DNA from: JABICX01 sp964528765
GTDB lineage: Archaea; Nanobdellota; Nanobdellia; UBA10117; JABICX01
Reading direction: 5' to 3'
NCBI GenBank assembly: GCA_964528765.1
Contig: CAZGVA010000038.1
Coordinates: forward strand, 1 to 8,822
Length of the DNA: 8,822 nucleotides
Part shown: positions 1 to 7,060 of the stretch, one piece after another
How positions within the stretch are numbered: position 1 is the first letter of the stretch
How the letters are laid out: each line of letters begins with the position of its first letter
Notes under the pieces: generated by a model
The model's database searches: none
Told to the model about the DNA's origin: nothing
The model's input: the letters and a program-made list of their open reading frames with translations, nothing else
Position numbers and translations under genes: made by a program

Positions 1-222
1 TTCAATAAATTTTACAACAAAACCAACTTCATCCATATGTGCTGCAAACATTACTGTCGGGCCTTTATCCCTACCAACAACTTTTGCAATAACATTCCCA
101 AGCGTATCGACTTCAATTTTAGCTTTACCTTTTAATTCTTTGATAATAAATTCGCGAACTGCATCCTCATAACCAGATATTCCAGGCATATTTGATAATT
201 TTTTTAATAAATCTACTTTCAT
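1..222 (-). CDS. M42-family metallo-aminopeptidase (TET/glutamyl aminopeptidase-like), N-terminal part, cut by window edge
   Basis: The first 74 residues are present; the rest lies beyond the left edge. The reading starts MKVDLLKKLSNMPGISGYED, which matches the usual beginning of M42 peptidases, where the PG(I/V)SGYE motif sits about a dozen residues in. It continues through VDTLGNVIA and reaches AAHMDEVGF, in which H62 begins the co-catalytic metal site and D64 follows it (HxD pattern). These enzymes are cytoplasmic, usually self-compartmentalised dodecamers that trim N-terminal residues from peptides made by the proteasome or other proteases. The ATG at 222 is chosen because homologues begin this way and a TATA-like element lies about 21 bases upstream with no Shine-Dalgarno site. 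The gene diverges from a pilin-like gene and probably has no functional link with it. The exact peptide specificity cannot be told from the fragment. Confidence 0.9.
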   Translation of the reverse strand, partial: MKVDLLKKLSNMPGISGYEDAVREFIIKELKGKAKIEVDTLGNVIAKVVGRDKGPTVMFAAHMDEVGFVVKFIE

Positions 223-237
223 TTCAAAAAAACGAAG

Positions 238-251
238 CATATAAATTATTT
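238..251. promoter_or_regulatory. Shared TATA element of a divergent, probably leaderless gene pair
   Basis: The 45-base gap between the two start codons contains CATATAAATTATTT. Read on the plus strand, TATAAATT is centred about 24 bases before the ATG at 268. Read on the minus strand, AATTTATA is centred about 21 bases before the ATG at 222. Archaeal TATA boxes sit around 26 bases before the transcription start, so both messages would begin at or very near the start codon. Neither start has a Shine-Dalgarno sequence, which agrees with leaderless translation. Use of the same element in both directions is inferred from spacing only. Confidence 0.5.
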
Positions 252-267
252 AATTGTTTCTACATAT

Positions 268-702
268 ATGCATCAAAAAGCTCAGACAAATGTAGTATAT
301 ATGGGATTTTTTATTATCCTTGGATTAGTATTCATGGGATTTATTTTCACTTTCTCATCAGATTTCAAAAAAGACAGTGTTGAAGAGGTGCGTACATATT
401 TATCTGAGAGTATTTTCACGCGAATTGAAAAAAACTTATTAGAATTAAAAGAAATTTCTAGTCAAGAAGATATTGAAAGTATCACAAAAACTGTAAACAT
501 ACCGCGTTTTCTAGGTGAAGAAATATATCAAATAATTGGTCGAAATGAGACGATTATAATTCATTCAGTAAGCGGTGATTCATTTTATACAGAAAAATCA
601 TTTTACTGGAACGGTCTTTCTTTCGAAGGCTCTGCTAATTCACAAAATTCAGCAATACATCTAAGTTTAAACACTACAACAAATATTGTTCGTATTTCTT
701 AG
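268..702 (+). CDS. Small membrane-anchored pilin-like protein with atypical class III leader
   Basis: This 144-residue protein begins MHQKAQTNVVY and then has one hydrophobic segment at about residues 10-30. It continues with a charged helical stretch (about 33-65) and a beta-rich C-terminal part with NxS/T sequons at N93 and N135. The KAQ at residues 4-6 followed directly by a membrane helix resembles a class III (type IV prepilin) leader, with possible cleavage after A5. However, the Glu normally found five residues into the mature protein is missing, so processing is uncertain. The order of short leader, hydrophobic helix, amphipathic helix and small beta domain is that of archaeal pilin-like proteins. 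The gene lies 66 bases before the secretion ATPase gene on the same strand but appears to have its own promoter, and a hairpin follows it. It may be a minor subunit of the same pilus, or simply an N-terminally anchored surface protein. I do not recognise a named family. Confidence 0.7.
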   Translation: MHQKAQTNVVYMGFFIILGLVFMGFIFTFSSDFKKDSVEEVRTYLSESIFTRIEKNLLELKEISSQEDIESITKTVNIPRFLGEEIYQIIGRNETIIIHSVSGDSFYTEKSFYWNGLSFEGSANSQNSAIHLSLNTTTNIVRIS

Positions 703-705
703 TAA

Positions 706-746
706 CTAATTGTATGCTCGCGCATAATAATTAGAAAGGCTTTTTT
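706..746 (+). terminator. Imperfect hairpin followed by T-tract between the pilin-like gene and the ATPase operon
   Basis: Four bases after the stop codon, CTAATTGTATGC (706-717) pairs with GCATAATAATTAG (722-734) around the loop TCGC, with one small mismatch/bulge in the right arm. A run of six T follows at 741-746. The arrangement could terminate the upstream message; archaeal termination relies mostly on U-tracts, with hairpins optional. The T-tract also forms part of the next promoter, so the hairpin might instead be a protein-binding site controlling the ATPase operon. Confidence 0.4.
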
Positions 747-750
747 ATAA
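735..750 (+). promoter_or_regulatory. Probable promoter of the pilus/secretion operon
   Basis: The sequence AAAGGCTTTTTTATAA places a TATA-like TTTTATAA about 22 bases before the ATG at 769. A purine-rich stretch (GAAAGG) lies just upstream, where the BRE element recognised by TFB would be. No Shine-Dalgarno sequence precedes the ATG, so a leaderless or very short-leader transcript is likely. This is the only clear promoter before the seven-gene set. Confidence 0.55.
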
Positions 751-768
751 CAACCGAATAAACTAGCC

Positions 769-2538
769 ATGATAAGAAAAAAGCGTAGAGCTATTCATAA
801 AGTTCTGAATAAATTTAAAAATAAAGAGATACTCTACGTAAAGAAAAAACCTGAAATTGTTGAGGAACTAAAACCAGAACAACCTGAAGAAAAAGAAGAG
901 AGCATTCCAATAAACACAATTTTACAACAAATAAAAGGTTCAAACGAACCACAAATCGAACTTGCTGAATATGGTGAATCTGGACGCATACCTATTCCAC
1001 AACAATTGCAAGAAAATATTGAAATTAAAAAAGATATACTATCCGAGATACGGTCAACTAATGAACGATATACTTTAATTAAAACTAAAAATAAATTTGG
1101 AGATATGCCGTTAGGTTTTGCACATATTATTTATGATAAAAAATATAATAAATTAAAATATTATGCAATTGAACCGCTTATTGATAAAAAATTAGAAAAA
1201 ATAATTCAAAAAACAATTAATGAATTACACGACAGATTAGAAATAGATTTTAGTAAAATAAAAAATATACAAGAAGCAAATGTATATATTAATAAAGAAA
1301 TTGACGAAATTTGGAATATGTTAGGTTTCAAACCAAAAGGGTTTGAAGGTTTAAAAATTAAATATTACATATTTAGAGAAGCAATTGGTCTGGGTAAAAT
1401 TGACTTACTAACAAAAGATCCAAATATAGAAGATATATCTTGTGATGGTGTAGATTTGCCGATTTATATTTATCATAGAAATCCAATTTACGGTGAAATT
1501 GAAACAAATCTTAAATTTCATACCAAAGAGGAGCTAGATTCATTTGCCATGAGATTAGCACAAAAATGTAATCGAACAATTTCGGTAGCTGCGCCGTTAA
1601 TGGATGGTGCACTTCCAGATGGATCTCGAGTACAAATAACATATGGCACAGACATTGCAAGAAGAGGTAGTAACTTTACAATACGTAAATTTTTCCGAAC
1701 ACCTTTAACTCCAATTAATTTATTAAACACAAATACTACCACGCCAATAATTCTAGCATATTTATGGTTAGCAATTGAGCGTGAAAAATCAATTTTAATT
1801 TCGGGAACCACTGCAACAGGAAAGACTACGTTACTAAATGTATTATCGTTATTTATTGAGCCAAATCTTAAAATTGTATCAATTGAAGATACTGCTGAAC
1901 TACAAATTCCGCATATGAATTGGATGCCACAAGTAACTCGAACAGGTCTCGGTTCAAATAAATATGGCGAAGTTACAATGTATGACTTATTAACATCTTC
2001 ATTAAGACAAAGACCTGATTACTTAATTGTTGGAGAAGTACGTGGAAAAGAAGCCAATGTATTATTTCAAGCAATGTCAACAGGGCACCCGGGATTATCA
2101 ACAATACACGCAGATACAGTTAATGCAGTAATTGATAGATTAACTACAAGACCGATTGAATTACCTATATCGTTACTCCAAAATTTAGATATGATAATAT
2201 TCTTAGATAAAACTAGACGCGGAGATAAACTAATTCGTAGAATTTCAAAAATCATTGAAATTGAAGGATATGATTTTGATAAAAAACAATTAAAAACAAA
2301 TACAGTTTTTGAATGGGTCCCTGCAGATGACTCTTTTAAAATTAAAGATAGTTACATATTAAAAAGAATTGCTGAAAGAACGGGTTTATCTGATGATGAA
2401 ATTCATAAAGAACTGAGTAGAAGAGTAAATATTTTGAAATGGATGCAAAAAAATCAAATAACTAAATTTGAGGATGTTGCAAAACTTATTCATACATATT
2501 ATATTAATCCTCAAGAATTAGCGCAGTATATGAAATAG
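769..2538 (+). CDS. Type II/IV secretion-type ATPase (archaeal TadA/GspE2/ArlI-like), pilus assembly motor
   Basis: This 589-residue cytoplasmic ATPase is expected to power assembly of pilin-like subunits at the membrane platform encoded next door. The first ~95 residues are highly charged and low in complexity (EEKEE near 40-44). They are followed by the N-terminal domain, containing FREAIGLGKIDLL, ending around residue 310. The nucleotide-binding core shows the Walker A loop GTTATGKTT (G346-T354, K352), the Asp box SIEDTAEL (E373, D374), the Walker B region RPDYLIVGEVRG (E423) and the His box with H440 and H447 in STGHPGLSTIHAD. A helical C-terminal tail (about 515-589) is typical of archaeal members. 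Length is usual for the family and all catalytic elements are intact. It is first in the operon, with its stop one base before the next ATG. The pattern favours an archaeal type IV pilus motor over a true archaellum ArlI, since no other arl genes are nearby. Confidence 0.95.
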   Translation: MIRKKRRAIHKVLNKFKNKEILYVKKKPEIVEELKPEQPEEKEESIPINTILQQIKGSNEPQIELAEYGESGRIPIPQQLQENIEIKKDILSEIRSTNERYTLIKTKNKFGDMPLGFAHIIYDKKYNKLKYYAIEPLIDKKLEKIIQKTINELHDRLEIDFSKIKNIQEANVYINKEIDEIWNMLGFKPKGFEGLKIKYYIFREAIGLGKIDLLTKDPNIEDISCDGVDLPIYIYHRNPIYGEIETNLKFHTKEELDSFAMRLAQKCNRTISVAAPLMDGALPDGSRVQITYGTDIARRGSNFTIRKFFRTPLTPINLLNTNTTTPIILAYLWLAIEREKSILISGTTATGKTTLLNVLSLFIEPNLKIVSIEDTAELQIPHMNWMPQVTRTGLGSNKYGEVTMYDLLTSSLRQRPDYLIVGEVRGKEANVLFQAMSTGHPGLSTIHADTVNAVIDRLTTRPIELPISLLQNLDMIIFLDKTRRGDKLIRRISKIIEIEGYDFDKKQLKTNTVFEWVPADDSFKIKDSYILKRIAERTGLSDDEIHKELSRRVNILKWMQKNQITKFEDVAKLIHTYYINPQELAQYMK

Positions 2539-2539
2539 A

Positions 2540-3418
2540 ATGGTAAATATATATAATCGATCTTATAATATTCTAAAACCTGCCGTAGATAAAATAAGTG
2601 ATATTTTTAAACCGCTGGAAACTAAATTAAAAATTGCACACATTAATACAACTTATGAAAAATATGGTGCATTTATTTTATTAATGAGTATAATTATTGG
2701 GATCGTTGGTTTTATTTTTATCACGCTTTTTGGATCATTATTATTAGGTATAAATTTGAAAAGTATGCTTACATTTATATTTGTCAGTGCATTAGTAAGC
2801 ACAACAAGTGCGATTTTCTTTTACTTATATCCAAACATTAAAATTAATGAACGCAAAAGCAAAATTGATAATGCGTTACCTTTCGTAACAATTTATTTAT
2901 CAACAATTATGAAATCAGGAATTCCTCCACAAGATATTTTTAAACCACTTACAAATTTTAAGAGATACAAAACACTTGCGCAAGAAGCAAGAAAAATTAA
3001 TAGCGATATTAAAGGACTTGGTATGGATTTGCCCAATGCATTAAATAAAGCAATAGCCAGGTCACCCTCTGCAAATTGGACAGAATTATTGGCAGGGTTA
3101 AGAAATTCAATAATTGTTGGAGGAGATATTGGTAAATATTTAGAAGAAAAAGCAAAAGGGTTTATTAAACAATATAAACGACGCCTAGAAGAATTCAGTA
3201 AACTATTGGCACTTTTAATGAATGTATATATTACAGTCGTTATTGTTGGATTAGTATTTTTTGTTGTTATATCTTCGTTAATGGTCACAATTGGCGGAGT
3301 TTCAGTAGAGATGGTTAAATTTACACAATACTTACTTGCACTTTTAGGTTTACCGATGGTAACTGCATTGATGATAATTGTAATTAAAAGTAGTTCACCT
3401 TGGGAGGTTGAAGATTGA
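2540..3418 (+). CDS. Type II secretion F-domain (TadC/GspF-like) membrane platform protein 1
   Basis: The 292-residue protein has an N-terminal cytoplasmic helix, two membrane segments at about 44-65 and 73-97, a cytoplasmic helical T2SF domain from about 105 to 220, and two more membrane segments at about 225-248 and 262-283. The T2SF region begins with INERKSKIDNALPFVTIYLS and includes a KSGIPPQDIFKPL stretch, the usual position of the family's SG-containing helix turn. Platform proteins of this type link the cytoplasmic ATPase to the growing pilus. The archaellum protein ArlJ is larger, with duplicated T2SF regions. Here the job is shared with the separate gene that follows, as in TadB/TadC pairs. 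The start codon lies one base after the ATPase stop and has no Shine-Dalgarno site, so translational coupling is likely. Confidence 0.88.
   Translation: MVNIYNRSYNILKPAVDKISDIFKPLETKLKIAHINTTYEKYGAFILLMSIIIGIVGFIFITLFGSLLLGINLKSMLTFIFVSALVSTTSAIFFYLYPNIKINERKSKIDNALPFVTIYLSTIMKSGIPPQDIFKPLTNFKRYKTLAQEARKINSDIKGLGMDLPNALNKAIARSPSANWTELLAGLRNSIIVGGDIGKYLEEKAKGFIKQYKRRLEEFSKLLALLMNVYITVVIVGLVFFVVISSLMVTIGGVSVEMVKFTQYLLALLGLPMVTALMIIVIKSSSPWEVED
3402..3408 (+). promoter_or_regulatory. Strong Shine-Dalgarno site fixing a TTG start at 3415
   Basis: GGGAGGT lies within the last codons of the upstream gene, six bases before TTG at 3415. The TTG overlaps the upstream TGA stop in a four-base TTGA junction. 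The next in-frame ATG (3439) is about 30 bases from the site, too far to use it, so the TTG is the better start. It is one of only two clear Shine-Dalgarno sites in the window. Confidence 0.75.
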
Positions 3419-4554
3419 AATATAAACATCATAAAATAATGCAAACTAAAAAATTAAAATTACTTTTACTAATGTTACCTTTACCGCTAATAATTTCAAT
3501 ATTTGCGTATTTTATTGGTGCAGATGGAACTACGATAATGACTGTTTCAGTTATTGGAATAATTATTGTGTTAGCACCATATCTTGCATTAAATTTTATA
3601 TCTTTCCGTGAAATAAAACGTGCAGAAGAACACTACCCAAATTTTTTAAGGGATGTAGCTCAAAAAGTTTCTGCAGGTATGACCTTACCACAAGCAGTTG
3701 CAACTGGTGCCGATACTGAATATGGTGAACTAACAAAATACATCCATAAATTAAATGTATGGTTAAGTTGGAGCACGCCATTTCCAAAAGCATGGGAAAA
3801 ATTCACGAAATTACTTAAAAAAAGCGCACTTATCACACGAATAAATAATATTATTTTAGAAAGCTTTTATTCTGGCGGAGATACAAAAACGACATTAAAT
3901 TCATTAGCAGACGATGTTAATTTATTAAAAGAAATGGATTCTGAAAAAAAATCTGTAATGAAAGAACAAATTATTGTAATGTATATAGTATATTTTATAT
4001 TTTTAGGCGTAGTAATCAGTTTATTCAAAATATTATCTCCAATATTATTTATTCAACAAATGGGTGTATTTAGTGGTATAGCTATGCAACAAACAGGTAC
4101 CTTAACATTAGATTACTTCAAAAATATATTTTTCCTAATTGTAGTTATTGAAAGTATTTGCGCAGGAATATTGGCTGGACAAATATCTGAAGAAAGTTTA
4201 ATTGCAGGTTTTAAACATGTAATGATTTTATTAACCATAGGTATTTTTTGTTTCCTACTATTTATCCTACCATCACACTTAAGTTTCGATGTAACAATAT
4301 ATCCTAAAGAAATTCCTATCGGTAAAAATATTATTATAAATGGTCAAGCGCATTTTGAATCTGCACCCGCAATTGGTGCGACAGTTACCATTATTACTCC
4401 TCAAAAAGACGTGATTACATTATTCGTGGATAATCTTGGTGAGTTTGAACGAAGTATAACTGCCCCGACTCAACCTGGAACATATAAGATTATTATGTCG
4501 GTTGAATTTAAAAACGAAAAACAAACTGAAACACGTTCATTTAATGTTGTATAA
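3415..4554 (+). CDS. Type II secretion F-domain membrane platform protein 2 with C-terminal extracellular beta domain
   Basis: The 379-residue protein starts at TTG. It has two membrane segments (about 15-33 and 39-63), a cytoplasmic T2SF domain (about 65-185, with FLRDVAQKVSAGMTLPQAV and SGGDTKTTLNSLADDV), then membrane segments at about 186-207, 237-255 and 266-285. With five spans and the T2SF domain inside, the last ~90 residues (288-379) fall outside the cell. That tail is a run of short beta strands (FDVTIYPKEIPIGKNIIING, ATVTIITPQKD, GEFERSITAPTQPGTYKIIMSVEF). It resembles Ig-like/Big or CARDB-type domains, with the DxxGxF and PGTY turns often seen there. T2SF proteins normally end near the last helix, so this is a fusion. 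It overlaps the preceding T2SF gene by four bases and probably forms the platform with it. The exact fold of the tail is inferred. Confidence 0.85.
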   Translation: MKYKHHKIMQTKKLKLLLLMLPLPLIISIFAYFIGADGTTIMTVSVIGIIIVLAPYLALNFISFREIKRAEEHYPNFLRDVAQKVSAGMTLPQAVATGADTEYGELTKYIHKLNVWLSWSTPFPKAWEKFTKLLKKSALITRINNIILESFYSGGDTKTTLNSLADDVNLLKEMDSEKKSVMKEQIIVMYIVYFIFLGVVISLFKILSPILFIQQMGVFSGIAMQQTGTLTLDYFKNIFFLIVVIESICAGILAGQISEESLIAGFKHVMILLTIGIFCFLLFILPSHLSFDVTIYPKEIPIGKNIIINGQAHFESAPAIGATVTIITPQKDVITLFVDNLGEFERSITAPTQPGTYKIIMSVEFKNEKQTETRSFNVV

Positions 4555-4556
4555 TT

Positions 4557-5432
4557 ATGAAAAAAGGTCAAAATACTGCAGAATTTATTATGGTCATCCT
4601 ATTCTTTATTATAATAACCGTTATTTTATTAGTTTCTTATTTGAATTTATTTCCTAGTGAAGCTGCAAAGGCAAAAGAGCAAATTGCTTGTTCTAATGCG
4701 GAACTTCTTTCAATTCAATTATTGGAGTTACCTGGTAATGATTCAAATTGGGCATCAAGCAACGATTTAAATGAATTGGGATTTTCAACAGAAAATAATT
4801 TTGAAATTAATTATTCAAAAATAATGTATGCTAAAAATCTGGGTTATTATAATATATCAACTGATTCAAACTTAAGTGTTCCATTTAAATTAGAATATAA
4901 TGCCTACGCATTTAATTTTACTGAAGAAGCAATTCCAGCAAATCTTCCAAATGAATATTCTCCTCGAGTATTTATTATACGCAATGAATCCAATTTAATT
5001 ATTTATTCGGGAAGTAACTCCACAGAAGTTACTTTTTCAATGACATTATTTTTTCCATTTACAACGGTCACCAGTACGCTTTGTGATTCGGGGAATTTAG
5101 AAAATGAAGATACGAATAGCACACAATATAAACGAAATGGTGCAGAAATTAAACTAAATTGGTTAACTGAAACAAATGATTTAGATTGTATTAATTTATC
5201 TTTAAGTGAAATACCTGATCTTATTTTTATTAAAAATATGAAATTACAAAATACTACGATGGGTTCTACTTACCCGATTTATTTATCAAATGAAATTATA
5301 TTAAATCAGATATTTGGATCAACAGGAAATATTGATAAAGATAAACATTATTGTGAAATAAGTAGAATTGGTTCAATTAATTATGAAACTGAAATAATAC
5401 CTACAAAATTTAAAATTATGAGTTGGCGATAA
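4557..5432 (+). CDS. Class III signal peptide prepilin-like protein (large)
   Basis: The N-terminus MKKGQNTAEF is a textbook archaeal class III leader. Predicted cleavage is after G4, leaving Q at +1 and Glu (E9) at +5, followed by a hydrophobic assembly helix at residues 10-30. The leader would be cut by a prepilin peptidase (EppA/PibD type, not in this window). At 291 residues it is much larger than a usual major pilin. The outer part is beta-rich, with cysteines at 45, 176, 211 and 266 that could form two disulfides and about ten NxS/T sequons (for example N61, N105, N120, N143, N154, N232), suggesting N-glycosylation. The gene starts two bases after the platform gene stop with no Shine-Dalgarno sequence, and the next ATG abuts its stop. 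I infer a minor or special pilin/pseudopilin subunit. I do not recognise the globular domain. Confidence 0.85.
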   Translation: MKKGQNTAEFIMVILFFIIITVILLVSYLNLFPSEAAKAKEQIACSNAELLSIQLLELPGNDSNWASSNDLNELGFSTENNFEINYSKIMYAKNLGYYNISTDSNLSVPFKLEYNAYAFNFTEEAIPANLPNEYSPRVFIIRNESNLIIYSGSNSTEVTFSMTLFFPFTTVTSTLCDSGNLENEDTNSTQYKRNGAEIKLNWLTETNDLDCINLSLSEIPDLIFIKNMKLQNTTMGSTYPIYLSNEIILNQIFGSTGNIDKDKHYCEISRIGSINYETEIIPTKFKIMSWR

Positions 5433-5864
5433 ATGAAAACTAAAAAAGGATACGCATACTTTGTGGAACTTGCGCTTGCAGTAATAATTGTATTTATCGT
5501 ATTATCTGGATTTCTTGAATCTGAACAAACAACGTTTAATTATAAACAAAATCAAAATCTTCGTTGGCAAGGATTTTACTTATTAGATAATTTAAATCAT
5601 TTTGAAATAATTAATTCATCAAATTTTACAAAAGTTGAAACATATATTTACAGCAGTATTAATGAATTTACAGATTTTAAAATAGAATACTATAATGAAA
5701 GCGGATGTTATCCAATAAATAATGGCATAATAAGCAGTCTTAATTTTACTAAATGTCCAACAATCAATGCCACAACAAATTCAGATATTGTTAGTTCTTT
5801 TTATACACACACATTACAAAATAACTCTGAATCAATTAGAATATATCTTTGGAGGAAAATATGA
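5433..5864 (+). CDS. Class III signal peptide prepilin-like protein (small)
   Basis: This 143-residue protein begins MKTKKGYAYFVELALAVIIV. KKG at residues 4-6 is followed by a hydrophobic helix (about 8-28), as in class III prepilins. The acidic residue E12 sits at +6 if cleavage follows G6, instead of the canonical +5, so cleavage after Y7 or a shifted register is possible. The mature part is short, with six NxS/T sequons (N61, N64, N88, N104, N112, N130) and two cysteines (C92, C108) that may pair. Its ATG directly follows the TAA of the preceding prepilin gene, and its own TGA overlaps the ATG of the transporter gene. It is likely a pilin or minor pseudopilin of the same apparatus; the domain itself is unrecognised. 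Confidence 0.8.
   Translation: MKTKKGYAYFVELALAVIIVFIVLSGFLESEQTTFNYKQNQNLRWQGFYLLDNLNHFEIINSSNFTKVETYIYSSINEFTDFKIEYYNESGCYPINNGIISSLNFTKCPTINATTNSDIVSSFYTHTLQNNSESIRIYLWRKI
5851..5855 (+). promoter_or_regulatory. Shine-Dalgarno site deciding the MFS transporter start at 5861
   Basis: GGAGG lies five bases before ATG 5861, which overlaps the upstream stop as ATGA. A longer in-frame reading would begin at TTG 5849, but that would place the ribosome site inside the coding part, so 5861 is preferred. Confidence 0.8.
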
Positions 5865-7060
5865 AATCAAACCTCCAAAAAGAATTTAAACTTTTAAAAA
5901 ATTTTTATATATTTTATTTTATATGGGGTTTGGCTTCGTTTATCACTGCATATTGGGTAGTTTATTTTCAAGATATTGGTTTAAGTTTCAAAGAAATATC
6001 AACGATACTTGCCACAATGTTTTTAGCGCCGATTTTATTTGAAGTGCCAACCGGTGCAATTGCCGATTATTTTGGTCGTAGAATTTCAGTTATACTTGGT
6101 TTATTTTCCGCAGGAGTGTTTCTTATACTTATAACTTTAACAAACTCATTTTTAACGTTAGTACTACTTTTCTTTAGTTTTATGAGTCTTGCTACACTTA
6201 TTAGTGGTTCAGATTCTGCATGGATGGTTGATTTTCTCAAATCCAAACAACAATCAAAATTAATTCGTACTGCTTTTGCAAGAGTTTGGAGTATTGTTGC
6301 GCTAAGTAGTGGTATCTCATATCTTCTTGCAAGTTTTATTGTATCTAATTTTGGTATGAAAGAATTATGGTTAGCTCAAGGCGGATTACTAATATTATTA
6401 AGTATATTTGTTACATTTTTTGGTGATAAAGAAAAGATTATACGGCAAGGAAATTTTAAAAGCGCACTAAACGCAACATTTGGTTTAGCTAAAGATGGAT
6501 TTAAATTAATACTTGCTAAACGAACTTTATTTTTCTTTATCTTGGCCGTTTTCTTTCACTCGTTTATTATATCCAGTGAACTTATTTGGCAACCATTTTT
6601 CCTTGACCTCGGTTGGCAACTTCCAAGTTTAGGTATTATATATGGTTTTGCTGTCCTTATGAGTATTATTGCGCCAATAATTAGTATCAAACTTGTAAAA
6701 TATTTAAACTCAGATAAATTGGCACTTATTTTAGAAAATGGTATTTCCGGAATAATTTTTCTCATAATTGCAACGGCAACATCTCCAATATTTGCAGTTT
6801 TTATGTTTTATATACTTAGATTTGGCGAAAAAATTAATATGCCTATCAAAAGTCATTTCTTACATAAACAAATTCCTTCAAAAATTCGTGCTACAACTGT
6901 TTCAATTAAATCTTTGGTTGAAAGTGTTGGTGCAGTAATTGCTATGGTTAGCGCAGGATTTATTATCGACATATGGGGTATGCGTGCGGGATTTATTTTC
7001 GCAGGTTTAGCAACAATACCTACATTAGCGTGTTACTTAATGATTAAAGATGAAAAATAA
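5861..7060 (+). CDS. Major facilitator superfamily (MFS) transporter
   Basis: This 399-residue integral membrane protein has about twelve predicted helices (first at 15-36, last at about 375-394). The MFS motif between helices 2 and 3 is clear: GAIADYFGRR (G65-R74) preceded by FEVPT. SGSDSAWMVDFL (115-126) and KIRATTVSIKSLVES (341-355) are further segments typical of 12-helix drug- or metabolite-efflux-like MFS members. Substrate and direction cannot be told. The gene sits inside the prepilin operon, coupled to the upstream prepilin by an ATGA overlap with a good Shine-Dalgarno site, and it overlaps the next prepilin-like gene by 11 bases. Such tight packing implies co-translation with pilus subunits. 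It may be a functional partner or only a passenger that landed in the operon. Composition looks like its neighbours, so there is no sign of recent acquisition. Confidence 0.92.
   Translation: MKSNLQKEFKLLKNFYIFYFIWGLASFITAYWVVYFQDIGLSFKEISTILATMFLAPILFEVPTGAIADYFGRRISVILGLFSAGVFLILITLTNSFLTLVLLFFSFMSLATLISGSDSAWMVDFLKSKQQSKLIRTAFARVWSIVALSSGISYLLASFIVSNFGMKELWLAQGGLLILLSIFVTFFGDKEKIIRQGNFKSALNATFGLAKDGFKLILAKRTLFFFILAVFFHSFIISSELIWQPFFLDLGWQLPSLGIIYGFAVLMSIIAPIISIKLVKYLNSDKLALILENGISGIIFLIIATATSPIFAVFMFYILRFGEKINMPIKSHFLHKQIPSKIRATTVSIKSLVESVGAVIAMVSAGFIIDIWGMRAGFIFAGLATIPTLACYLMIKDEK

Noticed and set aside
192..383. Plus-strand frame overlapping the M42 start and the pilin-like start
   Set aside because: It overlaps two better-supported starts and the promoter region, and its low-complexity product has no recognisable feature.
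8..932. Repeated AATTTTACAACAAA near 8 and 918
   Set aside because: It is a short A/T-rich match inside two unrelated coding regions on opposite strands, as expected by chance in such AT-rich DNA.
1518..1811. Open frame on the minus strand inside the ATPase gene
   Set aside because: It lies entirely over the conserved nucleotide-binding part of the ATPase, has no recognisable domain and no plausible promoter. It is a shadow of the real gene.
2893..3444. 183-codon open frame on the minus strand opposite the first platform gene
   Set aside because: It mirrors the T2SF gene, its hydrophobic stretches reflect the complement of the membrane helices, and it shows no family motif.
769..4554. Interpretation as an archaellum locus
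   Set aside because: The ATPase and platform proteins are related to ArlI/ArlJ, but the platform is split in two and no archaellin or arlC-H genes are present, so a pilus or secretion-type system is the more cautious reading.
5849..5860. Longer TTG start for the MFS transporter
   Set aside because: The GGAGG at 5851-5855 would lie inside the coding part, and the ATG at 5861 has correct spacing and an ATGA junction.
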